A stretch of 64,000 bases of DNA from Anaerolineales bacterium (GCA_015075185.1 JABTUW010000003.1:558001-622000); one strand, 5' to 3'; counted from the stretch's first letter, positions 1-8,196 are shown. Program-made: numbers and translations. Notes: generated from the letters alone by a model not told the origin.

Positions 1-386
1 AGCGAAATCAGCAAGACATCCTCGAACGCGCCATAAGCCTCCAGCGTGTTGCGCGTCACGGCTCCCACCAGCCGCTGCTGGTCCAAATCTACCGTAATCA
101 AGCCGTATTTGGGCATCCGAATAGCGACGAGTTGGCCCTGCCCGTAGTAGCCAACCAGTGGCCCTTCCGCAATGACCGGCATCCCCGGCGGGGGAGGCGG
201 CGCGCTGGGCAGTTTGTGGATGTGCCAGCCGATAAAGACATCACTGCCCGCTCCGTTCAGGCGCGGCAAATGGCCGTAAATTTCCTCGAAGCGCTCGCGC
301 AGGGGCAGGTCGGGGCTTTGAAAGGCCAGTTTCAGCCCGTGCAGGTCAACCCCAATGGCCGGGGCGGTGGGTTGGTTGAGGTTCAT
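1..386 (-). CDS. HprK-like kinase, N-terminal part (truncated by window edge)
   Basis: Reading the complement from an ATG at 386 gives an open frame of 128 codons running off the window start (MNLNQPTAPAIGVDLHG...). An AAGGGA ribosome-binding site lies just upstream. The stretch resembles the N-terminal lobe of HPr-kinase-like proteins such as the complete one at 15010-15948: a short beta-rich region before a 'GLITVDLDQQ' strand and a 'GAFEDVLLIS' run. The P-loop would lie beyond the edge, so the kinase call is by resemblance only. The gene is divergent from hicBA with about 95 bases between the starts. It may belong with the PqqD/B2/cyclase operon at 3701-9872, since such kinases commonly accompany PqqD-type genes. 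Confidence 0.5.
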   Translation of the reverse strand, partial: MNLNQPTAPAIGVDLHGLKLAFQSPDLPLRERFEEIYGHLPRLNGAGSDVFIGWHIHKLPSAPPPPPGMPVIAEGPLVGYYGQGQLVAIRMPKYGLITVDLDQQRLVGAVTRNTLEAYGAFEDVLLIS

Positions 387-395
387 AAGAATCCC

Positions 396-424
396 TTGTG
401 AAATGGTCTATATGACGTTATAAT
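396..424 (+). promoter_or_regulatory. Sigma70-type promoter for hicBA
   Basis: TTGTGA (396-401), a 17-base spacer and a perfect TATAAT (419-424) stand 57 bases before the hicB start. The site lies between the divergent HprK-like gene and hicBA. Confidence 0.5.
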
Positions 425-480
425 AATGGCTGTGAATGTGGTGTCAAATACAGCAAATAATAACATGTGGAAGGCAAACG

Positions 481-696
481 ATGATTTTTCACGTCATTCT
501 TGAACAAGCTGAAGATGGCTGGGTTGTGGCTGAATGTCCGGCTCTGCCGGGTTGCGTCTCGCAAGGCAAAGACGAAAACGAAGCGTTGGAGAATATTAAA
601 GAAGCTATTACGGCTTGGTTGTGGGCCGAAGATCAGAAAGCACTTTCTGCTTTGCCTCAAAAACAATCTCAGCAGCCGGTCATGGTAGTTGTATAG
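481..696 (+). CDS. hicB: HicB-family antitoxin
   Basis: A 71-residue protein (MIFHVILEQAEDGWVVAE...) with the HicB partial RNase-H-like fold signature: a beta-hairpin 'DGWVVAECPALPGC' followed by 'SQGKDENEALENIKEAI'. It should bind and neutralise the HicA toxin encoded next to it and may repress the pair. An upstream in-frame start at 436 exists, but the ATG at 481 has a GGAAGG site and matches the usual HicB N-terminus. No C-terminal DNA-binding domain is visible, so this is the short form. HicA starts 4 bases after the stop. Confidence 0.85.
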   Translation: MIFHVILEQAEDGWVVAECPALPGCVSQGKDENEALENIKEAITAWLWAEDQKALSALPQKQSQQPVMVVV

Positions 697-700
697 CCCT

Positions 701-922
701 ATGGGCAGATTGAGTAATATTTCTGGAAAAGAAGCAGTCAAGGCTTTTCAAAAGGCAGGTTGGCAGCCGGTTGGTCAAGTAGGTAGTCATTTAGTTATGG
801 TCAAAGCAGGTATTCGAGTTAATCTTTCAATTCCTCAACATAAAGAACTATCTGTTGGCACACTTCGGGCTTTAATTCGTAATGCGGGATTGACAGTAGA
901 GGAATTTTTGGAGTTGCTTTGA
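701..922 (+). CDS. hicA: HicA-family mRNA interferase toxin
   Basis: A 73-residue protein with the dsRBD-like HicA fold: 'SGKEAVKAFQKAGWQPVGQVGSH' then 'INLSIPQHKELSVGTLRALIR'-type strands and helix. The His of 'GSHLVM' is the expected catalytic residue of these ribosome-independent mRNA endonucleases. The ATG at 701 is preferred over the upstream TTG at 689 because it gives the usual 'MGRL..ISGKE' beginning and does not overlap hicB. Its order after hicB (antitoxin first) matches the second pair at 55025-55482, though the two HicA proteins differ clearly in sequence. Confidence 0.85.
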   Translation: MGRLSNISGKEAVKAFQKAGWQPVGQVGSHLVMVKAGIRVNLSIPQHKELSVGTLRALIRNAGLTVEEFLELL

Positions 923-993
923 GATAAACCTGGTAAAATTTATCGCTTCATTGTCTATAACCGGCCCGTCTCGCTGCATACAAGAGAAAGCTT

Positions 994-2706
994 ATGCCCA
1001 AGCGCTACAACTTGGTTAATATTCGCGCCCTGCTCATCGAGGGCTTCACTGCTGCCGAACTCCGCGACTTCTGCTACGACACCCCTGATTTCAAGCTGGT
1101 GCATCACCAACTGGCCGAGAACACCGGCAAAGCCGAAATTGTGCAGAAACTTCTGGTCCACGCCGAGCAAAAGCTGCTCCTTGACGAGCTTCTCGCCTGG
1201 GCCGAAGCACAAAATCCGACCCGCTACGCCAGCCACCAACCCTACTCTGAAGATGATCCACCCTCCCGAAAAGTAGAACCTGAACCTATCCATCTTCAGC
1301 CTTCCAGCCTTCCAGTCCTCCCCCCTTCCCCCCTCCGTGTCTTCCTCTGCCACGCCGCCGCCGACAAACCCGCCGTGCGCGACTTGTACCACCGCCTCCG
1401 CAGCGACGGCTTCCAGCCCTGGCTGGACGAAGAAGACCTGCTGCCCGGCCAAAAGTGGCAGCGCGAAATTCCCAAGGCCGTGGCCGCCAGCGATGTGATC
1501 GTCGTTTGCCTGTCCAACGCCGCTTTGACCAAAGCCGGCTACGTGCAGGACGAGATCAAATTCGCGCTCGACGCCGCCGACCGGCAGCCGGAAGAAACCA
1601 TCTTCCTGATCCCGCTCCGGCTTGAAGAATGTGATGTGCCAGAGCGGCTACGCGGCCTGCACTGGGTCAACTTTTTTGATCCGAAGGGCTACGAACGTTT
1701 GGTGCGGTCTTTACGGAAAAAGGCGGAGGCGAAGATGGAGGCGGAGGCGAAGGCTAAGGCTGAGACAGAGGCCGAAACAAAGGTTGAGCCTGCTGTCCGC
1801 AAGAAACCCGCCATCAAGCCGCGACCGGAAATTCCTCCCGGCGATCGCTATCTCGGCGGGGTGAGAGATGAAGAAGCGATGGCCTACTTCCGCGAGCACT
1901 TCGCCCGGCTGGGGGGCGAAACCAAGCCAGAGCAGAAAACCGCTGAACCCCAACCCCCGGCCCCTCTCCCCCAACCCCTGCCCCGCCGCTTCGACTTTGA
2001 ACCGGAAATGATCCTCATCCCCGCCGGGGAGTTCTTGATGGGGAGCGATCCCAAAAAGGACGAACATGCGCTGGAAAACGAACAGCCCCAGCACACCCTC
2101 TATTTACCTGACTATTACATGGCTAAAACGCCGGTGACCAATGCTCAATACTCGGCCTTTGTGCAGGCGACGAAGCGCAAAGCACTGTACGACTGGGAAA
2201 ATGGTAAGATTCCAGAGGGTAAAGAAAACCACCCAGTGGTTCATGTTTCATGGGATGACGCGGTAGCCTACTGTAGCTGGCTGGCCCAGGTGATGGGTAA
2301 AGCGTATCGGTTGCCGAGCGAGGCGGAGTGGGAGAAAGCGGCGCGGGGGACGGATGGTCGGATCTATCCGTGGGGGAACAAGTGGGATGCCGGGCGGTGC
2401 AATACTCAAGAAAATAGGCTAGGTGGAACCACGCCAGTAGAAATCTACCCGACTGGTGTTAGCCCGTATGAGGTGCTAGATATGGCCGGCAACGTTTGGG
2501 AATGGACGAATAGTCTCCATTACCCCTATCCTTATGACCCAAAAGATGGGCGGGAAAGTCCCCTTGCTAAGGGCGACCGCGTGCTGCGGGGCGGGTCGTG
2601 GGACTACCGTCAGAGATCCGCTCGCTGTGCCTGCCGCCGCAAGGACCACCCCAACAGTTATAACAGTCTCTCCGGTTTTCGAGTTGCGGTGTCCCCATTT
2701 TCTTAA
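994..2706 (+). CDS. EAD-TIR-FGE-fold multidomain protein (putative conflict effector)
   Basis: A 570-residue protein with three modules. Residues 1-78 ('RALLIEGFTAAELRDFCYDT...') resemble an effector-associated domain, a small helical adaptor. Residues 113-245 are a TIR domain ('LRVFLCHAAADKPAVRDLYHRL', 'PWLDEEDLLPGQKW', 'SDVIVVCLSNAAL'); Glu187 in 'VQDEIKF' sits where TIR NADases carry the catalytic Glu. A charged Lys/Ala/Glu linker (245-335) follows, then a formylglycine-generating-enzyme/C-type-lectin-like domain (335-568: 'MILIPAGEFLMGSD', 'RLPSEAEWEKAARG', 'DMAGNVWEWT', 'LRGGSWDYRQRSARC', 'SGFRVAVS'). The usual GFRCA end is GFRVA, so a binding rather than catalytic role is likely. EAD/TIR architectures are known from predicted bacterial conflict systems; NAD+ cleavage on sensing a trigger is inference. 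The adjacent hicBA fits a defence-like spot. Confidence 0.8.
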   Translation: MPKRYNLVNIRALLIEGFTAAELRDFCYDTPDFKLVHHQLAENTGKAEIVQKLLVHAEQKLLLDELLAWAEAQNPTRYASHQPYSEDDPPSRKVEPEPIHLQPSSLPVLPPSPLRVFLCHAAADKPAVRDLYHRLRSDGFQPWLDEEDLLPGQKWQREIPKAVAASDVIVVCLSNAALTKAGYVQDEIKFALDAADRQPEETIFLIPLRLEECDVPERLRGLHWVNFFDPKGYERLVRSLRKKAEAKMEAEAKAKAETEAETKVEPAVRKKPAIKPRPEIPPGDRYLGGVRDEEAMAYFREHFARLGGETKPEQKTAEPQPPAPLPQPLPRRFDFEPEMILIPAGEFLMGSDPKKDEHALENEQPQHTLYLPDYYMAKTPVTNAQYSAFVQATKRKALYDWENGKIPEGKENHPVVHVSWDDAVAYCSWLAQVMGKAYRLPSEAEWEKAARGTDGRIYPWGNKWDAGRCNTQENRLGGTTPVEIYPTGVSPYEVLDMAGNVWEWTNSLHYPYPYDPKDGRESPLAKGDRVLRGGSWDYRQRSARCACRRKDHPNSYNSLSGFRVAVSPFS

Positions 2707-2761
2707 CTCCGGCCCCCTTTGCTTTTGCTCAGGCAGGTCTGAACCCTCTGCTCTCTGTCGC

Positions 2762-2800
2762 CCTCCCCCTTTGAGGGGGAGGGCCGGGGAGGGGGTCGCC
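2762..2800. repeat. GC-rich palindromic repeat (CCTCCCC...GGGGAGG)
   Basis: Pyrimidine and purine tracts pair around a TTTGAG centre directly after the EAD-TIR-FGE gene. Similar C-run/G-run palindromes occur at 17836-17896 and 37003-37051. The rest of 2707-3094 holds a terminator, a heptamer block and no supported gene. Confidence 0.5.
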
Positions 2801-2894
2801 GCAAAAATTGGAACCGCTGAGGCGCTGATAAGGCTGAAATCGCTGAATAAATCATTCTCTCGGTGATTTCGGCGCCCTCAGCGATTCAATGTAT

Positions 2895-2924
2895 CAAAGG
2901 CCAACTCACCGTTGGCCTTTTTTG
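2895..2924 (+). terminator. Rho-independent terminator
   Basis: Stem AAAGGCCAAC / GTTGGCCTTT with a short loop, followed by a T-rich run. It would end transcription of the EAD-TIR-FGE gene. Confidence 0.75.
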
Positions 2925-2948
2925 TTGTCTCGGATGAGTTTCCTCGGC

Positions 2949-2976
2949 GGTCGCCGGTCGGTGGTCGGTGGTCATT
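2949..2976. repeat. Heptanucleotide array (GGTCGCC/GGTCGGT)
   Basis: Four exact period-7 units: GGTCGCC, GGTCGGT, GGTCGGT, GGTCATT. One of the heptamer loci scattered through the window. Confidence 0.8.
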
Positions 2977-3094
2977 CTCCCCGCACAAACCGGATTCAAA
3001 CCTAGCAGTGTTACAATAAAGTCAGGGAAGGTTCATGAGGTTTCAGAAGCGCCAGTGGGGACTGGCCGAGAACGTTGAGAAGAACAGAGGGGCT

Positions 3095-3418
3095 ATGATG
3101 GGCGATTACCAAGAAAACGAACGGGCCTTAAAAGAGTTGTTTCACGATCTCAAAAGCGTACCGGGCACATTTCCGCCGGTCTATACCTGCGGGGATATGA
3201 TCATCGGCTACGACCGGCGGGGACAGATCCGGGTGATGGCTTCAACTAAAACCGAGCCATCTGGAGAGAATGGCTGGCTTAGGCGCTGGCAAGCCCGGCT
3301 AACTCCCCTGGCTACGGTGGCGGGAACGGAGCAGAGCCTGATAGATCAGTGGATCCGGCGCTGGCAAAGCCGCCGCTGGCGGTTGGACAAGGCAACCGAG
3401 CGGCCTGCTACCGGATAA
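3095..3418 (+). CDS. Hypothetical protein
   Basis: A 107-residue protein that I do not recognise (MMGDYQENERALKELFHDL...). The ATG at 3095 follows a GAGGGG ribosome-binding site and is preferred to an upstream start at 3035. The N-terminal half has a helix and a beta-like segment 'YTCGDMIIGYDRRGQIRVM'; the C-terminal half is Trp/Arg-rich and basic ('IRRWQSRRWRLDKATER'), suggesting contact with nucleic acid or membrane. It has no signal peptide or membrane segment. It stands alone between two terminator hairpins (2895-2924 and 3495-3525), which supports a separate transcription unit. Confidence 0.5.
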   Translation: MMGDYQENERALKELFHDLKSVPGTFPPVYTCGDMIIGYDRRGQIRVMASTKTEPSGENGWLRRWQARLTPLATVAGTEQSLIDQWIRRWQSRRWRLDKATERPATG

Positions 3419-3494
3419 TCAAGCCGGACACAAGAGTTACCCGGTTCAAAAACTTTCGCCGCAAATTACTCGAAATTCACTAACTTTTCCAGGT

Positions 3495-3525
3495 AAGGCT
3501 GGCTCTCATTGGGCTGGCCTTTTTC
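3495..3525 (+). terminator. Rho-independent terminator
   Basis: A stem of about 10 bp including G-T pairs (AAGGCTGGCT with GGGCTGGCCTT) runs into a T-rich tract, after the hypothetical gene at 3095-3418. Confidence 0.6.
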
Positions 3526-3633
3526 TTTGCTTGACCCTCAGAAATCCGGTTGTGGTAGTAAGGGATGGAGTCCCAAAGCTCAGCTTTGGCCTCCGAAACC
3601 ATCACTTACAATCTAACCACTACCAAAAATCCT

Positions 3634-3662
3634 TTGACAAAAGCGGCTGATAGATTTATATT
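3634..3662 (+). promoter_or_regulatory. Strong sigma70-type promoter of the PqqD-B2-cyclase operon
   Basis: TTGACA (3634-3639), an exact 17-base spacer and TATATT (3657-3662). Transcription would begin near 3669, about 30 bases before the pqqD-like start, leaving no room for a precursor-peptide gene in the leader. Confidence 0.75.
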
Positions 3663-3700
3663 TAGGCACTTCTACGACCAACCCAAGCAAGGAGCATGTT

Positions 3701-3970
3701 ATGCAAGTGACGGACAAGCCTCGGCACAGCCCCAATGCTGCCCACCAGGAGGTCGGCGATGAGGCCATTCTGATCAACTTAAACACCGGTTCCTACTATT
3801 CGCTCAACGATACCGGGACCATGTTTTGGGAACTGCTCGATGGGCAGCGCTCCATTGCCGACTGCGCCCGGCTGATTGCCGGCGAGTATGAGGTCGAGGC
3901 CGGCGTGGTTGAGGCGGACCTGTTAGAACTGGCGGCTGACTTTAAGCGGGAAGGGCTGATTGTTGTTTAA
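3701..3970 (+). CDS. PqqD-family peptide/RiPP recognition protein (lasso B1-like)
   Basis: An 89-residue protein of the PqqD fold: 'EVGDEAILINLNTGSYYSLNDTGTMFWELLDGQ' followed by the helical 'IADCARLIAGEYEV...VEADLLELAADFKREGLI'. In ribosomal peptide pathways such proteins bind the leader peptide and present it to the protease and cyclase. The start has AAGGAG seven bases upstream. The stop overlaps the start of the B2-like gene, the usual B1-B2 order. It may instead act on a protein or glycan pathway, because PqqD domains also occur beside HprK-like kinases without a peptide precursor. Confidence 0.85.
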   Translation: MQVTDKPRHSPNAAHQEVGDEAILINLNTGSYYSLNDTGTMFWELLDGQRSIADCARLIAGEYEVEAGVVEADLLELAADFKREGLIVV

Positions 3971-4454
3971 GCGTCTGACCCGGGGCTGGCGACATACCCG
4001 CACCATTGTCTCTGCCCTCCCGGCTGCGCCTAAAAGAGACCTCCTCGCCCGGATGATTGCTTTCAGCCGGGCGCTCCCTCGGCAGTTCAACCAGCCTTTA
4101 CCGCAGATGATGGCGCAATTGACCTGTGTGACCGATTCAGACCTGCCAGGTCTCAGCTCTGATGAGATTCGCTGGCTGGCGGATGCAGTGGCGGCCTGGC
4201 ACCTCCACTCACCGCTGGGCATTTGTTTGCGGCGCTCTTTGCTGCGCTACCATTTTCTGCGCCAGGCTGGTCTGCCGGTCAGGATTGTTTTTGGAGCCAG
4301 GCTGAAAAATGATCGCGAGAGGGGCGGCATCGGCGGGCATGCCTGGCTGACTTTAAACGGTAAACCGTTTTATGAAGACCCCCAGAATTACGCCGGGTTT
4401 GTGGAAATGTACGCTTACCCGGTAGACAGTGAACAAGTAGACGGTAGACGGTAG
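3960..4454 (+). CDS. Lasso peptide B2-type protease (transglutaminase-like)
   Basis: A 164-residue protein of the McjB C-terminal/B2 family, normally a leader peptidase. The Cys of 'GICLRRSLLRYHFLRQAGLP', the His of 'GGHAWLTLNGKPF' and the Asp of 'YEDPQNY' form the expected Cys-His-Asp triad of the transglutaminase-like fold. It starts at a TTG overlapping the pqqD-like stop (translational coupling). Its last residues 'DSEQVDGRR' are read from a heptamer array (4421-4463), so the C-terminus has been extended or replaced by repeat DNA. The frame is otherwise of normal family length. Confidence 0.85.
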   Translation: MLFKRLTRGWRHTRTIVSALPAAPKRDLLARMIAFSRALPRQFNQPLPQMMAQLTCVTDSDLPGLSSDEIRWLADAVAAWHLHSPLGICLRRSLLRYHFLRQAGLPVRIVFGARLKNDRERGGIGGHAWLTLNGKPFYEDPQNYAGFVEMYAYPVDSEQVDGRR

Positions 4455-4463
4455 ACAGTAGAC
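4421..4463. repeat. Heptanucleotide array (GGTAGAC/AGTAGAC)
   Basis: Six period-7 units (GGTAGAC, AGTGAAC, AGTAGAC, GGTAGAC, GGTAGAC, AGTAGAC, with one extra A) overlap the 3' end of the B2-like gene and fill the gap to the next gene. Confidence 0.85.
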
Positions 4464-4522
4464 GGGGAAAAGGAAGTATCTCTCCGTAATGGCAAATCGT
4501 AAATCGAAAATCCAAAATCGTA

Positions 4523-6472
4523 ATGTGTGGTATTAGCGGCATTTACGCCCTGAACGGCGAACCTATCCAATCCCCGGAGCTTGAGGCCCAGATTGAAACA
4601 ATCATTCATCGGGGACCGGATCAAGGGGCAACGTATCTCTCCCCCCGGCACGTCTGTGGACTGGGGGCGCGCCGTTTGAGTATTATTGGCGTGGCCGGCG
4701 GTGACCAACCCCTCAGCAACGAAACCGGCTCGATCCATCTGGTCTACAACGGTGAAACCTACAATCATTTATCCCTGCGCGCTGAGCTGGAGCGGTCGGG
4801 ACACCGGCCCAAAAGCCACAGCGACGCCGAAGTGATTGTGCATGGCTACGAAGCCTGGGGGCCGGAGGGGGTGCTGCAAAGGATGCGGGGTATGTTTGCC
4901 CTGGCCTTGTGGGATGAGGGGGCACAGCAGCTTTTCCTGGCGCGGGACCGTTTTGGCATCAAGCCACTCTATTACGCCGAACACGGGGGCCGGCTCATCT
5001 TCGCTTCCGAGATCAAAGCTATTCTGGCCCAGCCCGATTTTCCTCGCCGGGTCAACTTATCCGCCCTCGACACCATGCTTTCCCTGGGGTTTGTGCCCGG
5101 CCCGGCGACCATGTTTGAAGGCATTTACAAACTGCCGCCGGCCCATTTTTTGATTGCCCAAGGAAACGCTTTCCGGCTTAAAAAGTATTGGCAGCTCAGT
5201 TATCAGGAGAATCGCGCTATCTCAGAAGCTGAGGCGGCGGAGCAATTTTTGGCCCTGCTGCAAGAGTCGGTGCAGATGCACCTGATGAGCGAGGTTCCGC
5301 TGGGGGCGCTGCTCTCCGGCGGGCTTGACTCGGGGGCGTTGGTGGCCTTGATTAAAGCCGATCAACGATCAACGATCAATAGTCAATTATCAATTATCAA
5401 TGATTACCGGTCCCTGGTTGCCGGTTCTCAGCCAGCAGTCTTAAAAACCATCTCTATTGGTTTTGAACAGACCGCCTATGATGAAGCTCCCTTGGCCTTG
5501 GCCCTGGCCCAGTTCATCGGGACCGAACACCAGCCCATCACCTTCACCACCGCCGATTTTGATGATTATCCCACCGTAATGCATCACCTGGAAGAGCCGC
5601 AAACCTCGGCCACGGCCCTGCCCATCTACAAGCTGTATCGAGCCTGCCGGGAGGCCGGGCTGACTGTCGTGCTGACCGGCGAAGGGGCCGACGAGCTGCT
5701 GGGCGGTTACCACTGGCATCGGGGGGATGCGCTCGTGCGGCCCTTGTTGGCCTGGCCGGCCGCCCTGCGTCGGCTGCTGGCGGCCTCTCCGCTGCCTATG
5801 TCGGCCGCGGCCCGGCGAGTTCTGGCGCGAGGCGCGCCCGATGTTCCAACCCGCTACCATGATTGGCTGGAAATTGGGGGTAACGGCTACCGCCAGAAGG
5901 TATTGTCACCTGAAGTGACGGCTGAATTGAGTCGAGGCAACGGAGCCAGGGCCGTTCCAACCTTAAGCCATTGGGCTGAAATCGTGCGTGACCTATCCAG
6001 CGAGGCTCCGCTGCACCAAACGATGTGGCTGGAGAGCCAGACTCGCATGGTGGATTTTATCAATTTTGAAGTGGATAAAATGAGTATGGCCAGCTCGATT
6101 GAGGCTCGCGTGCCCTATCTGGACCACTGCCTGTGGGAATTCTGCGCTACCCTGCCGGCGCATTTCAAACTCAAGGGCAGCACTGAAAAGCATTTACTGC
6201 GCTGGGCTACCCAACGGCTGCTGCCGGAAGCCACCCGCACGCGCCGCAAAAAAGGGCTGGCCTCGCCCTACGCTCAATGGCTGCGCGCCGCCCGGCTCCC
6301 TGACTGGGCTGAAGCGGCTCTCTCGGTCCAGGCGTTCCGGCAAACGGGTCTATTTGACGCTGCTGCTGTCCAGAGTTTGCGCCGGGCGCACCAGGCCGGC
6401 CAGCCCCACCTGGGGCCGCTGCTCATGGGAGTCTTGAGTACACAGGTTTGGTACGACAGTTTCATCAGATGA
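4523..6472 (+). CDS. Asparagine synthase (glutamine-hydrolysing) / lasso cyclase-like
   Basis: A 649-residue enzyme with an N-terminal class II glutamine amidotransferase domain (Cys2 in 'MCGISGIYALNG', 'IIHRGPDQG', 'FGIKPLYYAEHGG') and a C-terminal synthetase domain with the PPi loop 'LLSGGLDSGALV', 'TGEGADELLGGY', 'MASSIEARVPYLDH'. Family members activate a carboxylate with ATP and amidate it; in B1-B2-C operons they close the lasso ring. Retention of Cys2 means glutamine hydrolysis is possible, so a true asparagine synthetase-type amidation is also open. About 24 residues near 280-303 ('QRSTINSQLSIIND...') come from an in-frame heptamer array just after the PPi loop. The stop overlaps the next start (ATGA). 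Confidence 0.85.
   Translation: MCGISGIYALNGEPIQSPELEAQIETIIHRGPDQGATYLSPRHVCGLGARRLSIIGVAGGDQPLSNETGSIHLVYNGETYNHLSLRAELERSGHRPKSHSDAEVIVHGYEAWGPEGVLQRMRGMFALALWDEGAQQLFLARDRFGIKPLYYAEHGGRLIFASEIKAILAQPDFPRRVNLSALDTMLSLGFVPGPATMFEGIYKLPPAHFLIAQGNAFRLKKYWQLSYQENRAISEAEAAEQFLALLQESVQMHLMSEVPLGALLSGGLDSGALVALIKADQRSTINSQLSIINDYRSLVAGSQPAVLKTISIGFEQTAYDEAPLALALAQFIGTEHQPITFTTADFDDYPTVMHHLEEPQTSATALPIYKLYRACREAGLTVVLTGEGADELLGGYHWHRGDALVRPLLAWPAALRRLLAASPLPMSAAARRVLARGAPDVPTRYHDWLEIGGNGYRQKVLSPEVTAELSRGNGARAVPTLSHWAEIVRDLSSEAPLHQTMWLESQTRMVDFINFEVDKMSMASSIEARVPYLDHCLWEFCATLPAHFKLKGSTEKHLLRWATQRLLPEATRTRRKKGLASPYAQWLRAARLPDWAEAALSVQAFRQTGLFDAAAVQSLRRAHQAGQPHLGPLLMGVLSTQVWYDSFIR
5361..5402. repeat. 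Heptanucleotide array inside the synthase gene
   Basis: Six units ATCAACG, ATCAACG, ATCAATA, GTCAATT, ATCAATT, ATCAATG. Further degenerate period-7 DNA (CGGTCCC, TGGTTGC, CGGTTCT) continues to about 5430. It is read in frame. Confidence 0.85.
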
Positions 6473-8196
6473 TAAGCCAGGCAACCATAGAAATCAGAAA
6501 TAAGAAATCCGACCCCCGCCAAATCATTTGTCTGGCCGCTTTTGGCATCATCGCGCTTGGCTTTGGCCTGCGCCTCTACCACCTGGCCAGCGAAAGCCTG
6601 TGGTATGACGAACTGTTGCAGTTGGACATTGCCCAGGGTATGCCGCCGGGCCAGGGGGGTGTGGCGACAATTTTTCCGCGCCTGCGCGGGCACGCGGCCG
6701 TACCGCTCGATTATCTGATTGTCCATTTTTGGATTTGGCTGGGCCGGGGCGAGGGCTGGACGCGCCTGCCGGCGGTGCTGGTCGGGACATTGACCTTGCC
6801 GGTAGTCTACCAGTTGGGCCGGCGATTGCTGGGCCGGACGGAAGGCTTGCTCCTTATGGCCTTGCTGGCCGTTTCTCCCTTTCATGTGCGCTACAGCCAG
6901 GAAGTGCGGCCCTACGCGTTGGTGGTCTTGGGCGTGACCCTGGCCTTGTTTGGCTACTGGGGGCTGCGCCAATCCAGCCGGCGGGTTGACTTTTTCCGCT
7001 TGCAAGCAGGGGTCTTGATTCTTTCGCTGGCTCACTTTTTTGCCTGGGCTATTCTGGCTCCACTGCTCATTTTTTCAGCCATAGATCTCGTCTACAAAGC
7101 CAGGCGCAAGCAGGCTGCCAGACTCATGGGATTGCTCCTGGCGACGCTGATCCTGCCATTGATCCTTTTACTCTTGTCGGGCTGGGGTGGTCTATTTTAT
7201 ACCCTCAAGGGCTTTGGCGAGGCCCTGGTCGAGCCGGATAAATTTACGGCAGTGCCGGAGCAGAAACTGGACAGAGGGCAAGGCCCGGAAGTGAACAGCG
7301 CCTTTATTAAGTTTGAGGTGCTGGCACCCCTGAGCAGCAGCGCTGCCGATACCTCGCTTTGGCTGTTTAATCTGCTGGCCGGGCTGGGTTTTGTTTACCT
7401 CCTGGCCCAGAAACGGTACAACCTTATCTTTTTCTTGCTGCTCTGGCTGGTTTTGCCGGTCGTCATCATTGTCGCTTTTCTGATGTACCGGGGCGCTTTT
7501 TTTGCCGTCCGCTATATTATTTTTGTCCTGCCGGCCTACTTGCTGCTGCTGACCCTGGGACTGCTGGCGCTGCCGCGCTGGCTCAAATGCGCCGAACCGC
7601 GCTGGTTATCGCTGCTGGCCTTTTTGCTGCTTGTCGGCCTGGTTTTGACCAACTTTAGCGGCGGCCTGGAACGGCTTTACTTTGATAAAAGCAAGGAGGA
7701 TTGGCGGCTGGTCGGCCAGTTTATCAATCAGAATGCCGGCCCCAGCGATAAAGTCATCGCCATGCGGGCCGAGCCGGCCATCAACTGGTATTATCCCCAA
7801 AGCTGGGCCGCGCCCAACTACTTTTGGACACTGGACGAAATTCGGGAAACGGCGGCGGCGGCCCCGCGCAGTTGGGTTGTTCTGAGCATTTTTTCCGCCA
7901 CGGTAGACGACCGGGTTGAGGCCTGGCTGACCGAACAAGGGGCGGTCAGATTTGAATTGGACCCGCTGATCACCGTTTACTACCTGGGCGTAAATGCCAC
8001 GCCCGATCAGTTCCTCGCCGAAGTGCAGCGCTTTGCCCTGCCGGTCAACTCTACTCTCTATGCCAGTCTCGCCGTGCAGAATCGTGCTAGGCCGGACATC
8101 GCCCGCCAATATTACCGTCTGGCTATCGAGCATGCCCCGTCGGATGAACTGCGGGCAGAGTATCAAACGGCTCTTAATGCGCTGGCAGCGAAATGA
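6469..8196 (+). CDS. GT39-like membrane glycosyltransferase
   Basis: A 575-residue polytopic protein of the dolichyl-phosphate-mannose mannosyltransferase/ArnT-like GT-C type. A first membrane helix ('IICLAAFGIIALGFGLRLYHL') is followed by the acidic 'SLWYDELLQLDIAQG' loop, where GT-C enzymes carry the catalytic Asp/Glu. 'PFHVRYSQEVRPYAL' and several further hydrophobic helices follow, then a soluble C-terminal domain. It should transfer a sugar from a polyprenyl-phosphate donor outside the membrane. The ATG at 6469 overlaps the synthase stop (ATGA) and is preferred to an upstream TTG at 6448. It is paralogous to the next gene, so the pair arose by duplication. Confidence 0.8.
   Translation: MISQATIEIRNKKSDPRQIICLAAFGIIALGFGLRLYHLASESLWYDELLQLDIAQGMPPGQGGVATIFPRLRGHAAVPLDYLIVHFWIWLGRGEGWTRLPAVLVGTLTLPVVYQLGRRLLGRTEGLLLMALLAVSPFHVRYSQEVRPYALVVLGVTLALFGYWGLRQSSRRVDFFRLQAGVLILSLAHFFAWAILAPLLIFSAIDLVYKARRKQAARLMGLLLATLILPLILLLLSGWGGLFYTLKGFGEALVEPDKFTAVPEQKLDRGQGPEVNSAFIKFEVLAPLSSSAADTSLWLFNLLAGLGFVYLLAQKRYNLIFFLLLWLVLPVVIIVAFLMYRGAFFAVRYIIFVLPAYLLLLTLGLLALPRWLKCAEPRWLSLLAFLLLVGLVLTNFSGGLERLYFDKSKEDWRLVGQFINQNAGPSDKVIAMRAEPAINWYYPQSWAAPNYFWTLDEIRETAAAAPRSWVVLSIFSATVDDRVEAWLTEQGAVRFELDPLITVYYLGVNATPDQFLAEVQRFALPVNSTLYASLAVQNRARPDIARQYYRLAIEHAPSDELRAEYQTALNALAAK

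Noticed and set aside
1884..2600. Diversity-generating retroelement target in the FGE-fold domain
   Set aside because: The fold suits a variable region, but there is no reverse transcriptase or template repeat in the window.
3565..3762. A 65-residue plus-strand frame before the PqqD-like gene, as possible lasso precursor
   Set aside because: It starts before the predicted promoter, overlaps the PqqD-like start in another frame, and lacks a clear leader motif, Thr at -2 or Gly-to-acid ring pattern.
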